Below are positions 56,611 through 64,000 of a DNA stretch of 64,000 nt, piece by piece. Numbering within the stretch: position 1 is the stretch's first letter; each line of letters begins with the position of its first letter. The notes beneath the pieces are model-generated. The model saw nothing but the letters and a program-made list of their open reading frames with translations. It had not been told where the DNA came from and made no database searches. The stretch is taken from the NCBI GenBank assembly GCA_965260995.1, contig CBDHCD010000003.1, positions 806,001-870,000 on the forward strand. The letters are read 5' to 3'. A program made the position numbers and the translations under genes. The DNA is from JBBROS01 sp965260995. Lineage in GTDB: Bacteria > Pseudomonadota > Alphaproteobacteria > Acetobacterales > Acetobacteraceae.

Positions 56611-57321
56611 TTATCCACAGGCTTTCGCGCGCTGTTCCCCGGCGCTCCAGGCCTCGCGCAGCGCCGCCAGCAGGGCTGCTTGGCCTTGCCCGGGCGGAAT
56701 CGGCGGCCCGATGACCAAGTGGATCGGCCCTGACCGTTTGCGGAACGCCCGCCGCCCCCATAGCCGCCCGGAATCGGTGGCGACCGGCACCACCGGCAGT
56801 CCGGTCCGGGCCGCCAGCGCCGCAACGCCGGGCCGCAACGGCGTTTCCGCCCCGTGCTGCACCCGCGTGCCTTCCGGGAAGATCACGATCTGCCGCCCCT
56901 CCGCCACCGCCCGCTCCGCCCCGCGCAGCAGCCCCTTGACGGCCGCGAACGTCGCCCCCCGGTCGAGCGGGATCTGCCCCGCCGGCCGCAGCAACGGGCC
57001 GAACAGCGGGATACGCTCCAGCTCGATCTTGAACACGTAGCTGACCTTGGGCACCAGCGTCAGCCAGACCACGGTGTCGAACGCCGACTGGTGCTGCGAG
57101 GCGATCAGTGCCGGGCCGTCACCCAGGTTCTCGCGCCCGATGACGACGAGCCGGATGCCGCAGATCACCCGCGCCCCGGCCACCACCGCCCTCGCCCACG
57201 CCTGCGCCACCGCCAGCGCCCAGCGCGGCGCGAACAGCCGCACCGGGACGCCAGCGAGCCCGTAGCCGATCGTGGCACCCACGAACCACGCGTTGAACGC
57301 GGCCGAGCGCAGCCAGATCAC
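56611..57321 (-). CDS. plsC: 1-acyl-sn-glycerol-3-phosphate acyltransferase
   Basis: This 236-aa membrane enzyme acylates lysophosphatidic acid in phospholipid synthesis. The NHxxxxD box appears as ALIASQHQSAFDTVVWLTLV. FGPLLRPAGQIPLDRG and IVIFPEGTRVQHGAETPLRP contain the FPEGT motif. The start is GTG 57321, overlapping the ydcF stop (GTGA). The N-terminus has a hydrophobic anchor (AAFNAWFVGATIGYGLAGVP). Confidence 0.9.
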   Translation of the reverse strand: MIWLRSAAFNAWFVGATIGYGLAGVPVRLFAPRWALAVAQAWARAVVAGARVICGIRLVVIGRENLGDGPALIASQHQSAFDTVVWLTLVPKVSYVFKIELERIPLFGPLLRPAGQIPLDRGATFAAVKGLLRGAERAVAEGRQIVIFPEGTRVQHGAETPLRPGVAALAARTGLPVVPVATDSGRLWGRRAFRKRSGPIHLVIGPPIPPGQGQAALLAALREAWSAGEQRAKACG

Positions 57322-57914
57322 GGCCCGGCCTCGCCCCGCGGCGTCAGGCGCGTGAAGCCGAGCCGCACCGCCAAGTACTTGTCGAACTCGCCCGCCAGCA
57401 CTCGCATCGCCGTGAACCCCATGCCGCCCCGCAGCGCAGGCGACTGCACCGGCGCCGGCCGCAACGCAACCCCCGGCAGCGACCGGCCGATCTCCAGCAG
57501 CGCCCTCGGCATGTGATACCCCGCCGTCACGACGATTAAGCTGCGCATCGCGTGCCCCCGCGCCCAGCCCGCGGTCTCGACCGCGTTGCCTTGCGTCGTC
57601 GTCGCCACCCGGCCGAGCGTGACGTGCGACACCTGCTCCGGCGTGAGCGGCGTCCGCCGGACCAGCTCGGCCAGGTCCGTGCCGCGCCCGACGCCCGACA
57701 CCAACAGGAGCGGTGCCCGCCCGTCGGCCAGCAGCCGCAGCCCCGCCTCCACCCGCTCCGCGCCGCCCGTCAGCACGACGATGCCGTCCGCCGCCCCGGG
57801 CGGCTCGGTCGGGTGCCGGGCCTCCCGCTCGAACACGGCGAACCCCACGCTCCACAGCCCCCCCGTCGCCAGCAGCGCGGCGCAGCCGGCCGTGATCCAA
57901 CGCCGGCCCCGCAT
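57318..57914 (-). CDS. YdcF family protein
   Basis: This 198-aa membrane-anchored DUF218/YdcF protein begins with a hydrophobic segment (ITAGCAALLATGGLWSVGFA). The core is ADGIVVLTGGAERVEAGLRL, LADGRAPLLLVSGVGRGTDL and RSLIVVTAGYHMPRALLEIG. The family includes ElyC/SanA and probably acts in envelope synthesis. It overlaps ftsX (TGATG) and plsC. Confidence 0.87.
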   Translation of the reverse strand: MRGRRWITAGCAALLATGGLWSVGFAVFEREARHPTEPPGAADGIVVLTGGAERVEAGLRLLADGRAPLLLVSGVGRGTDLAELVRRTPLTPEQVSHVTLGRVATTTQGNAVETAGWARGHAMRSLIVVTAGYHMPRALLEIGRSLPGVALRPAPVQSPALRGGMGFTAMRVLAGEFDKYLAVRLGFTRLTPRGEAGP

Positions 57915-58831
57915 CAGGGCAGCCGCCGCAGCCAACGCCGCACCGTGGCCTGCGCCGTGACCCAGCCGATGGCCGCGGCGATCGGCGGCAGCGCCGGCAG
58001 GCCGAGCCACAGCGCGACCGGCATCGCCGCGGCCAACTGCGCCAACCCCTCGGGCGGCTCGCCCCCGGCGAAGGGCGCCGCCAGACCCGTCAGCCGCAGC
58101 AGCACCGGCAGCGCCAGGATCGCCCCGGCCAACGCCCCCGTCGCCGCCAGCCCCGTCGCCCGGCGCGCGAACCGGCCCGCGATGTAGCCGTCCGTCGCCC
58201 CCAGGCCGTGCACGATCTCGATCGCGTCCCGCCGGGACGACAGCCCGGCCCGCGTCGCCACCGTCACCACCGCCACGGCCACGAACGCCACCACGCCCAT
58301 CGCCAGCGCCGCGCACGCCTGCAGGCTGCGCGCCAGCACCGACAACCGTCGCATCCACACCTCCGGCGCTTCCACCAGCGTCCCCGGCGCGGCCTCCTGC
58401 AGCCGCCCCGCCAGCGCCGACGGCCCGAGCGACGGATCGGACAGCCGCACCACGACCACCGCCGGCATCGGCAAGGCGATCCGCCCCTCGCCGCTGCCCA
58501 GCCAAGGCCGCAGCAGCGCCTCCAGCTCCTCCGTTCCCATCACGCGCGCGTCCCGCACGCCCGACGCGCCGCGCAGCACCCCCACGACGCGGTCGAGCCG
58601 CCCGCCCACCACCGGGTCCGGCACCTGCACCGTCAGCGTCGCCCCCGCGCCGCGCTGCCAGTGCTCGCCCAGCGCCGCCGCGGCGACCACGCCGGCCAGC
58701 GCCAGCGCCGCCAGGAAGGCCATCGCGCCGACCAGCATCGGCAGCAGCCGGTCCGACAGCGCCCGCCGCAGCCCGAGGTCGTCCGAGCCCGGCGGCCGCA
58801 GCCGCCGCGCTCGCCGCCCCGCCTTAATCAT
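57914..58831 (-). CDS. ftsX: Cell division protein FtsX
   Basis: This 305-aa permease partner of FtsE controls septal peptidoglycan hydrolases. It has an N-terminal TM (LPMLVGAMAFLAALALAGVV), a large periplasmic domain (GATLTVQVPDPVVGGRLDRV) and three C-terminal TMs with the conserved RRDAIEIVHGLGATDGYIAG. It overlaps ftsE by 8 bp, and ydcF follows. Confidence 0.9.
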   Translation of the reverse strand: MIKAGRRARRLRPPGSDDLGLRRALSDRLLPMLVGAMAFLAALALAGVVAAAALGEHWQRGAGATLTVQVPDPVVGGRLDRVVGVLRGASGVRDARVMGTEELEALLRPWLGSGEGRIALPMPAVVVVRLSDPSLGPSALAGRLQEAAPGTLVEAPEVWMRRLSVLARSLQACAALAMGVVAFVAVAVVTVATRAGLSSRRDAIEIVHGLGATDGYIAGRFARRATGLAATGALAGAILALPVLLRLTGLAAPFAGGEPPEGLAQLAAAMPVALWLGLPALPPIAAAIGWVTAQATVRRWLRRLP

Positions 58832-59534
58832 CGCGCACCAGGCGGCCGTCCTGCAGCAGCAGCGTGTGCGCCGGATGCCGCGCCACCAGCGCGTCGTTGT
58901 GGGTGGCGACGATGACGGTCGCGCCCAGGCGGTTCATCTCTTGGAACAACTGCATCAGGCGCCGTGCCTGCACGTCGTCCAGGTTGCCGGTCGGCTCGTC
59001 GGCCAGCAGAAGGGCAGGGCGGCCGACCACCGCCCGCGCGATCGCCACCCGCTGCTGCTCGCCACCCGACAGCTCCGCTGGCCGCGACTGCAGCTTGCGC
59101 GACAGCCCGACCCAGACCAGCAGCTCGGCGACATCGACCCGGACCTGCCCCTCCGGCCGGCCTTCCAGGCGCAGCGGCAACGCGACGTTGTCGAACGCCG
59201 ACAGGTGCGGCAGCAGCCGGAAATCCTGGAACACCATGCCGATTCGCCGCCGCAGCAACGGCAGTCGCGACCGGCCCGCCAGCCCGATCGCCTCACCGAG
59301 GAGCGTGAGCCGCCCCTCCGTCGGCCGCACCGCCAGGTGCAGCAGCCGCAGCAGGCTCGACTTGCCCGCGCCCGACGCCCCGAGCAGCCACCGGAACCCG
59401 CCCGCCGGCACCGAGAAGCTCACGTCGTGCAGCACCGTCGTCCCGCGCCGCGCCGGTCCGTATCGCAGGCCGACCGCGTCCAGCTCCACCATCATGCCAT
59501 CCGGCGCTCCCGCCCAGGTTTCTTGTTCTGCCAT
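58824..59534 (-). CDS. ftsE: Cell division ATP-binding protein FtsE
   Basis: This 236-aa ABC ATPase has Walker A in WLLGASGAGKSSLLRLLHLA, the Q-loop in IGMVFQDFRLLPHLSAFDNV, signature ELSGGEQQRVAIARAVVG, Walker B in ALLLADEPTGNLDD and the H-loop in VIVATHNDALVARHP. I chose ATG 59534; GTG 59558 and ATG 59495 are alternatives. Its promoter is shared with the divergent zinc-ribbon gene. Confidence 0.92.
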   Translation of the reverse strand: MAEQETWAGAPDGMMVELDAVGLRYGPARRGTTVLHDVSFSVPAGGFRWLLGASGAGKSSLLRLLHLAVRPTEGRLTLLGEAIGLAGRSRLPLLRRRIGMVFQDFRLLPHLSAFDNVALPLRLEGRPEGQVRVDVAELLVWVGLSRKLQSRPAELSGGEQQRVAIARAVVGRPALLLADEPTGNLDDVQARRLMQLFQEMNRLGATVIVATHNDALVARHPAHTLLLQDGRLVRDD

Positions 59535-59609
59535 GCCTAACAGGATAGGAGAAAACACCGACTGCCGCGGCCCTGTTCATCTGTTGCTACGCGAGCTATT
59601 CACGAGCGC

Positions 59610-60038
59610 ATGAGGATCGCTTGCCCGGCTTGCAGCGCCGCCTACGACGTTCCTGACGACCGCTTGGCGCTTGGCCGCGACGTGCGTTGCGCCCGCTGCT
59701 CCACCGTCTGGTCGCCTGTCCCGGCCGCTTCCTCACCCTCTCTCGCCTTGCTGCCGCCCGCGCTGCAACCACCCCTGATCGACATCGAGGACGGCTTCGA
59801 CGATGCTCCACCGACGCCAGCCTATCCAGCACCGCCTGCCGACGAGACGCTCCTCCCGGTTCCTGTCGCCGAACCAGGCCCGTCTCGGCGGGAGCGCCTG
59901 GCCGCTCTCGTGGCTTGGCTGCTGACGGCCGTGTTCGTCGCCGTCCTCACCTGGCTAGCCGTAGCACGCCGCGCCGAGATCATGCACGCCTGGCCCCCGA
60001 GCGAACGTGCATACGTTCTGCTCGGTTTGACGCATTAA
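59610..60038 (+). CDS. Zinc-ribbon (MJ0042-type) membrane protein
   Basis: This 142-aa protein starts MRIACPACSAAYDVPDDRLA with a CxxC, then VRCARCSTVW with the second CxxC, the MJ0042 zinc finger. A Pro/Ala-rich linker and a single TM segment (LAALVAWLLTAVFVAVLTWL) follow. Such proteins are usual beside ftsE in Acetobacteraceae and rhizobia. The role is unknown; a regulator of division is only a guess. Confidence 0.85.
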   Translation: MRIACPACSAAYDVPDDRLALGRDVRCARCSTVWSPVPAASSPSLALLPPALQPPLIDIEDGFDDAPPTPAYPAPPADETLLPVPVAEPGPSRRERLAALVAWLLTAVFVAVLTWLAVARRAEIMHAWPPSERAYVLLGLTH

Positions 60039-60054
60039 GCGGCCAGCCCGCATC

Positions 60055-61300
60055 TGGTCTTCACCCCTGAAACCGATCCGTTTGGGATGCGACGTTTTCG
60101 GGCGCTCTGAACCCTTTGAGGAGGGGGGGTGCCATGAGGCGGAAACGGTATTTGGATGAGCAGATCGCCTTCGCCTTCGCCTTCGCCTTGCGCCAGGCGG
60201 ACAGCGGCGCCGCGGTTGAGGGCATCTGCCGCAAGTTTGGGCGTGTCGGAGGCCACGTTCCACCGGTGGAAGCAGCAGTTCGCCGGGATGGGGACGGTGG
60301 AGATCCGTTGGTTGAAGCAGCTGGAAGAAGAAAACGCCAAGCTCGAGCGGCTGGTGGCCGACCTCAGCTTGGACAAGCCATGCTGCGGGATGGGCTGCGA
60401 AAAGAATGGTGAGGCCTGCCGTTCGGCGCGATGGGGTGGGCGTGGCTGCAGGGCACGCGTCAGGTCAGCCAGCGGCGGGCCTGCTCGGCGATAGGGTTTG
60501 GTCGATCTTCGCACGGTCACCGGTCTCGGCGCGATCCGCAGGTGGCGTTGCGTCTGCCGCTGAAAGGCCTCGCGGCGGTGCGGGTGCGCCACGGCCATCG
60601 GCGGCTGCGCGTGCTGCTGCGCCGGGCAGGCTGCGTTGGGAAGGCTGGGCCGTCAGTCACGAGCGCGTTCATCGGCTCGACACGGAGGAAGGCTCGTCGA
60701 TCCGCACCAAGCTGCCGCGGCGCAAGCGGGTCCGGCGCTATCGGCAGGGGCGTCCGGGGGCGGAGGCGGCGAACGAGGCCTGGTCGATGGACTTCATGTC
60801 GGACCAGTTGTTCGACGGCCGGCCCATCCGCGTTCTGACCATCATGGACATCCACACGCGAGAGGGGCTCTCGACAGCTCCGAAAGCCAACTTCAGAGCA
60901 GCCCAGGGGGTCGAGGTGTTGGGCCGGCTCGTGCGTGCCCGGGGCAAGCCGAAGAGCCTGCGGAGAGCCTGCGGGTGGACAACGGCCCGGCCGCCGGCCG
61001 CCTGCTCGACCACTGGGCTTGCCTGAACGGGGTGGGGATCGACGCTTCCCGGCCTAGGACACCCACCGACAACGCGTTCATCGAAGCGTTCAACGCCCGG
61101 CTGCGGGCCGAGCGCCTGAATGCGTCGTGGTGTCTGTCCCTGGCTGATGCCAAGGAGCGCATTGAAGGCTGGAGGCGCCATTGCAACGAGGAGCGACCCC
61201 ACTCAGCCCCAGGCACCTCGACCCCGCAGGCCTTTGCCGACCAAGCTCAACCAGCCCGAACGATCGCATAGCACCCGGACCAGAAACGGGGGCAAGACCA
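60055..61300 (+). mobile_element. Degraded IS3-family element
   Basis: Ends read TGGTCTTCACCCCTGAAAC (left) and, inverted, TGGTCTTGCCCCCGTTTC (right). The length of 1246 bp fits IS3. Both reading frames inside are broken. It abuts a serine recombinase remnant on the right. Confidence 0.72.
60134..61271 (+). pseudogene. IS3 transposase orfAB, frameshifted
   Basis: OrfA starts RRKRYLDEQIAFAFAFALRQ, where a 6-bp repeat (TTCGCC) is expanded. One inserted base before VSEATFHRWKQQFAGMGTVE breaks the frame; LKQLEEENAKLERLVADLSL follows. OrfB pieces in three frames include VRRYRQGRPGAEAANEAWSM, DFMSDQLFDGRPIRVLTIMD and PTDNAFIEAFNARLRAERLN with the catalytic Glu. It cannot make an active transposase. 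Confidence 0.82.
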
Positions 61301-61600
61301 GGCCATCGAACACATTGAGAACCGCCTGCTGACGCCGGGTCGCGTTGTCGAGCTTCTAAACGGCGCCCTGGAACGGCGGACCAAGCAGCCGATGACTGCC
61401 GGGAGAGTATCGGCAGGCTTCGCTGGCAGGCGACTGATGCAGATGCTAAGCTAACATATCTCTACGATGCGATTGAGAACGGCCTCCCGGACATGGCGAT
61501 GAGGATTTGAAAAGGCGGTTCAAGAAACTGAGAACCGTCCGCGACGCCGCGCGGCCGGGCGCTGATCGTGCCGAAGCGCGGATAGGCGATAGGTCGAGCA
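61301..61600 (+). pseudogene. Remnant of a large serine recombinase
   Basis: In shifting frames the region encodes AIEHIENRLLTPGRVVELLN, GALERRTKQ, then LTYLYDAIENGLPDMAMR and KRRFKKLRTVRDAARPGADR, AEARI. RLYDAIENGVAD...LKDR...IRDQARADAERAE is a signature of the coiled-coil end of large serine recombinases. Only the C-terminal part survives, cut on the left by the IS3 element. Confidence 0.65.
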
Positions 61601-61876
61601 GAATAGCATTCGACGCTTCGCTAAGGAGGTTAAATGCCGCGTGAAGGTACTGAGTAAGGCTGCGTAAGGCTGCCGCCGTTACCACCTTCAGGCCCTTGCC
61701 TGGCGTATCGAAGTCGAGAATGCGACAACCTGCCCCACCGGCACGAAACCAAAGTTGCTAGGATCCCTGTGGTCAGGAAAATCGACCAGTCCCATGTAGG
61801 AGCAGCCTACTCCTCCCGGAGTGCAAACCTCGTAGTGGAAACGCCGGCGAACGAAATCTGCACTTTCATTCCGAAT

Positions 61877-61952
61877 TGGCTCCCTGAGTAGGACTCGAAC
61901 CTACGACCGAGCGATTAACAGTCGCTTGCTCTACCAGCTGAGCTATCAGGGA
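61877..61952 (-). tRNA. tRNA-Asn(GTT)
   Basis: The acceptor stem TCCCTGA pairs with TCAGGGA. The D-arm TAGCTCAGCTGGTAGAGCA, anticodon loop in GCGACTGTTAATCGC (GTT), the T-arm GTAGGTTCGAGTCCTAC and an encoded CCA are present. Confidence 0.97.
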
Positions 61953-62243
61953 TTGGCCGGCGAACCCCTATAGCGCCGACTGCGCCAAAGGGCAAATGCC
62001 GCGGTCCGCTCGTCAAAGCGCTGAAGCTAAGGTGTTGCTATCCATCCCCCTTGCCGAATGCCCCGACACAAGGCAAAACTCCACCTGTCTGGCCTGTGCG
62101 GACGTAGTGAGATTAGTAAATGCGCCGACTTTGAAAAAGGATTAATGTTGATTTTAGTAGTTTTTTCATTCTAGTGTGGTCCAGGTGAGTTTCTTTAAGT
62201 ATGTCGAAAAATTAGGAGCGATGTAGGAACTAAGCTGCTCGAT

Positions 62244-62328
62244 GCGGGCGTGGTGGAACTGGTAGACGCGCCGGACTCAAAATCCGGTTCCGAGAGGAGT
62301 GTCGGTTCGATTCCGACCGCCCGCACCA
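62244..62328 (+). tRNA. tRNA-Leu(CAA)
   Basis: The acceptor stem GCGGGCG pairs with CGCCCGC. The anticodon arm CCGGACTCAAAATCCGG gives CAA. A long variable arm (TTCCGAGAGGAGTG), T-arm TCGGTTCGATTCCGA and encoded CCA are present. It is an 85-nt class II tRNA. Confidence 0.97.
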
Positions 62329-62529
62329 ACAATCTTTTATAGTCATTAGATGAGCGGCAGCGTAACGAACTCCCGTTGACATCCAAAAAACTAGACAGAA
62401 AAATCAACTGCTCTCATGATGCTGACCTTGCCCCGTGGAAGTGGGCCACCGGCTATGAGAGGCCGGGGACGAACTGAACTGCTGCCCATCGTTGGACCGG
62501 TCAGTTGGACCGCGTCCGGCGTCTCGCAG

Positions 62530-63430
62530 TCAGGTCGAGCCATATGCTCCTGACCGATCCACAAGCGTGATCGGGGGCTGATTGCCGATCGCGCTGTGCC
62601 GGCGAACCTCGTCGTAGTCCCTGCACCAAGCCTCGCATTGAGTCCGCCCGTCGTCGAGGCTCATGAGCCGATGCGCGTTCAAACACTCCGCCCGGAACTT
62701 GCCGTTCAGGCGTTCAACGAACGCGCTGTCCGTCGGCTTGCCCGGTCGCGAGGAGTCACCCCGCGCTGGCAGGCCCAGAGGTCCACATCCCGCGACACGA
62801 ACCCGGTGCCCTGGCCGACCCGGCTCGCCTTCGGGAACCCGTGTTCGCGGCCGACCCATTCGAGCGCCTCAACCACGTCGGCCGCCTTGAAACTGAACCG
62901 TGGCCCGATCGCCGGAGCGAACCGAGTGAACGTGCCCGCCATCGCCAGAACCCGGATCTCGCGCCCGGTCGCCAACTGGTCGTGCACGAAGTTCATGGCC
63001 CAGGTTTCATTCGCCTGCACCGCCGGACGCCGATCATCGCGCAGCCTCGCCTTGCCTCGACGTTTCACCGTTTTGTTGCGCAGATGCAGACCCAAGCTCT
63101 TGTGAAGCCGATGCATCCGCGTGGCATTGATCGGTCAGCCTTCCCGCCGCAGCAACACATGGATCCGGCGGCAGCCGCAACGCACGCGCGTCTCGGCCAT
63201 GTCCTTGATGCGCTCGCTCAGACCAGCCTGCGAGGCGCGTTCGCCCTCGTAGTGATATGTCGACGTCTCCGTTCCAAGCACCCGGCAGGCGCGACGGATC
63301 GACACCTTCCAGCCCGCGCGAACCTCCCCGCGCGAATCTCATCGACGAGGGCGCGTCGCCGCGCCGACCGCCCTCCCCTCCTCCGCCCGGCGCAAAACGA
63401 ACGCGACCTGCGCCTCCGAGAACTTCGGCG
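62530..63430 (-). pseudogene. Decayed IS3-family transposase
   Basis: Read on the minus strand, an orfA start (KFSEAQVAFVLRRAEEGRAV) is deleted internally and runs into orfB with ACRVLGTETSTYHYEGERA. A TGA replaces the Trp of EGWPINA near 63136. The core follows (ANETWAMNFVHDQLATGREI, VVEALEWVGREHGFPKASRV). Another shift leads to GKPTDSAFVERLNGKFRAEC, LNAHRLMSLDDGRTQCEAWC. It is an old, inactive copy next to tRNA-Leu. Confidence 0.82.
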
Positions 63431-63894
63431 CCTGCGTTCCGAACCGCCAGTCCAGGCCCGAACCTAAACTGGAATCGTCCAGCCCGAACCGGTCCAAGAA
63501 ACAGGAAGCAGGTCACGGCGCACGATTTCCAGCGGCGGCTGGCGGCTCTCGGGATTGCGGCAATCAGACATGCTCTGCCCTCTCGGCCTGAATTGACCCA
63601 ACGGCCGGACTTTGGTGGTGCGCCGCGGTTCTCGACCTTTCGGTTCCGGTAGAGGCGATCGTCGCCGAATTTGGCGCTCGCGAACGACGATCGAAAATCA
63701 TGCGGATCGCCGTCGGCGCGGCCGCGGCCGGATCGACGGACCATCGTTCATGAAGGCCCACCCGGGCCGTGGGAGCCGCCCTTCGAAGCAGCCAGGCCGC
63801 TTGCCGCCCCACCGGCTGCGAGGCCCCCGCCAAGGCCGCTGCGGAGCAGCCAAGCCTCTGCTACGGTACGGCCGAAAGGGCAGGGCGCGCGACG
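63431..63894. other. Interval without a supported gene
   Basis: Open frames exist on both strands, but all are Arg/Pro- or Gly-rich and match no family I know. The left part may be the worn end of the IS3 copy, and the right part holds the upstream region of the synthetase gene. Confidence 0.5.
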
Positions 63895-64000
63895 ATGACC
63901 TATCGAGAGACCTACCAGGCCTGGCAGCACGACCCGGACGCCTTCTGGCGCGAGGCAGCCCGACAGCTCGACTGGTTCACCCCGCCCGACACCATTTTCG
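63895..64000 (+). CDS. Acetyl/propionyl-CoA synthetase, 5' end only
   Basis: The frame from ATG 63895 is open to the window end and reads TYRETYQAWQHDPDAFWREA, ARQLDWFTPPDTIF. This is the ACAS_N start (Y...DP..FW.E.A..IDWF.P.D) shared by AcsA and PrpE. The spacing fits propionyl-CoA synthetase best, but 35 residues cannot decide. Confidence 0.72.
   Translation, partial: MTYRETYQAWQHDPDAFWREAARQLDWFTPPDTIF

Noticed and set aside
56611..56619. TTATCCACA, a perfect DnaA box
   Set aside because: Only one box, overlapping the plsC stop codon; no cluster or AT-rich origin region.
63671..63930. Overlapping open frames before the synthetase gene
   Set aside because: Compositionally biased on both strands and not conserved-looking.

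Overview
The window looks like the chromosome of a high-GC alphaproteobacterium, most likely Acetobacteraceae. I infer this from gene content and order: ftsE-ftsX-ydcF-plsC next to a DUF2125 gene, guaB and guaA around an RsmB-type methylase, HutF-type histidine degradation, and CTAGAGCGGTTTC palindromes. No 16S or other taxonomic marker is present.

Layout. 1-2.5 kb: a partial periplasmic lytic transglycosylase and a small secreted Gly/Tyr/Pro-rich protein. 2.7-29.4 kb: one co-directional phage-derived block with terminase, portal, capsid, a P2-like contractile tail (sheath, tube, frameshifted chaperone pair, short tape measure, U, X, D, V, W/gp25, J, I), a glycine-rich tip protein, two beta-helix tailspikes, a lectin/arabinofuranosidase-like protein, and a lysis cassette (GH108 endolysin and a GTA-type 3TM holin). 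No integrase, repressor or replication gene lies in the block, so it is a late-gene-only prophage remnant or a domesticated gene-transfer-agent-like locus. 29.4-32.4 kb: a lipoprotein, aldose 1-epimerase and an MFS transporter.

32.4-39.8 kb: a decayed island ending at tRNA-Gln(CTG). It holds a DNA methylase fragment, IS701-, IS21- and IS5-type elements, a broken serine resolvase with a res-like repeat region, and a frameshifted tyrosine integrase beside the tRNA.

39.9-59.6 kb: housekeeping genes. These are a Ppx/GppA phosphatase, rlmE (3' end apparently replaced by a ~0.9 kb insertion carrying two small ORFs), guaB, a haloacid dehalogenase, an rRNA m5C methylase, a GNAT protein, guaA, hutF, an IS630 element inserted in a palindromic repeat, a frameshifted hutU, pcaF, a cydA fragment, a DUF2125 protein and the plsC/ydcF/ftsX/ftsE operon. 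59.6-64 kb: a zinc-ribbon membrane protein, two decayed IS3 elements, a serine recombinase remnant, tRNA-Asn, tRNA-Leu and the start of an acetyl/propionyl-CoA synthetase.

How the parts work together. The phage block has everything needed to build, fill and release a contractile-tailed particle, arranged in P2 order with short overlaps (ATGA, TGATG) that imply translational coupling. Control signals seen in it are a promoter-terminator pair just before the capsid gene, a -1 frameshift signal in the tail chaperone, and a sigma70-like promoter before the lysis cassette. Most mobile genes elsewhere in the window are broken, whereas the phage genes are all intact reading frames.
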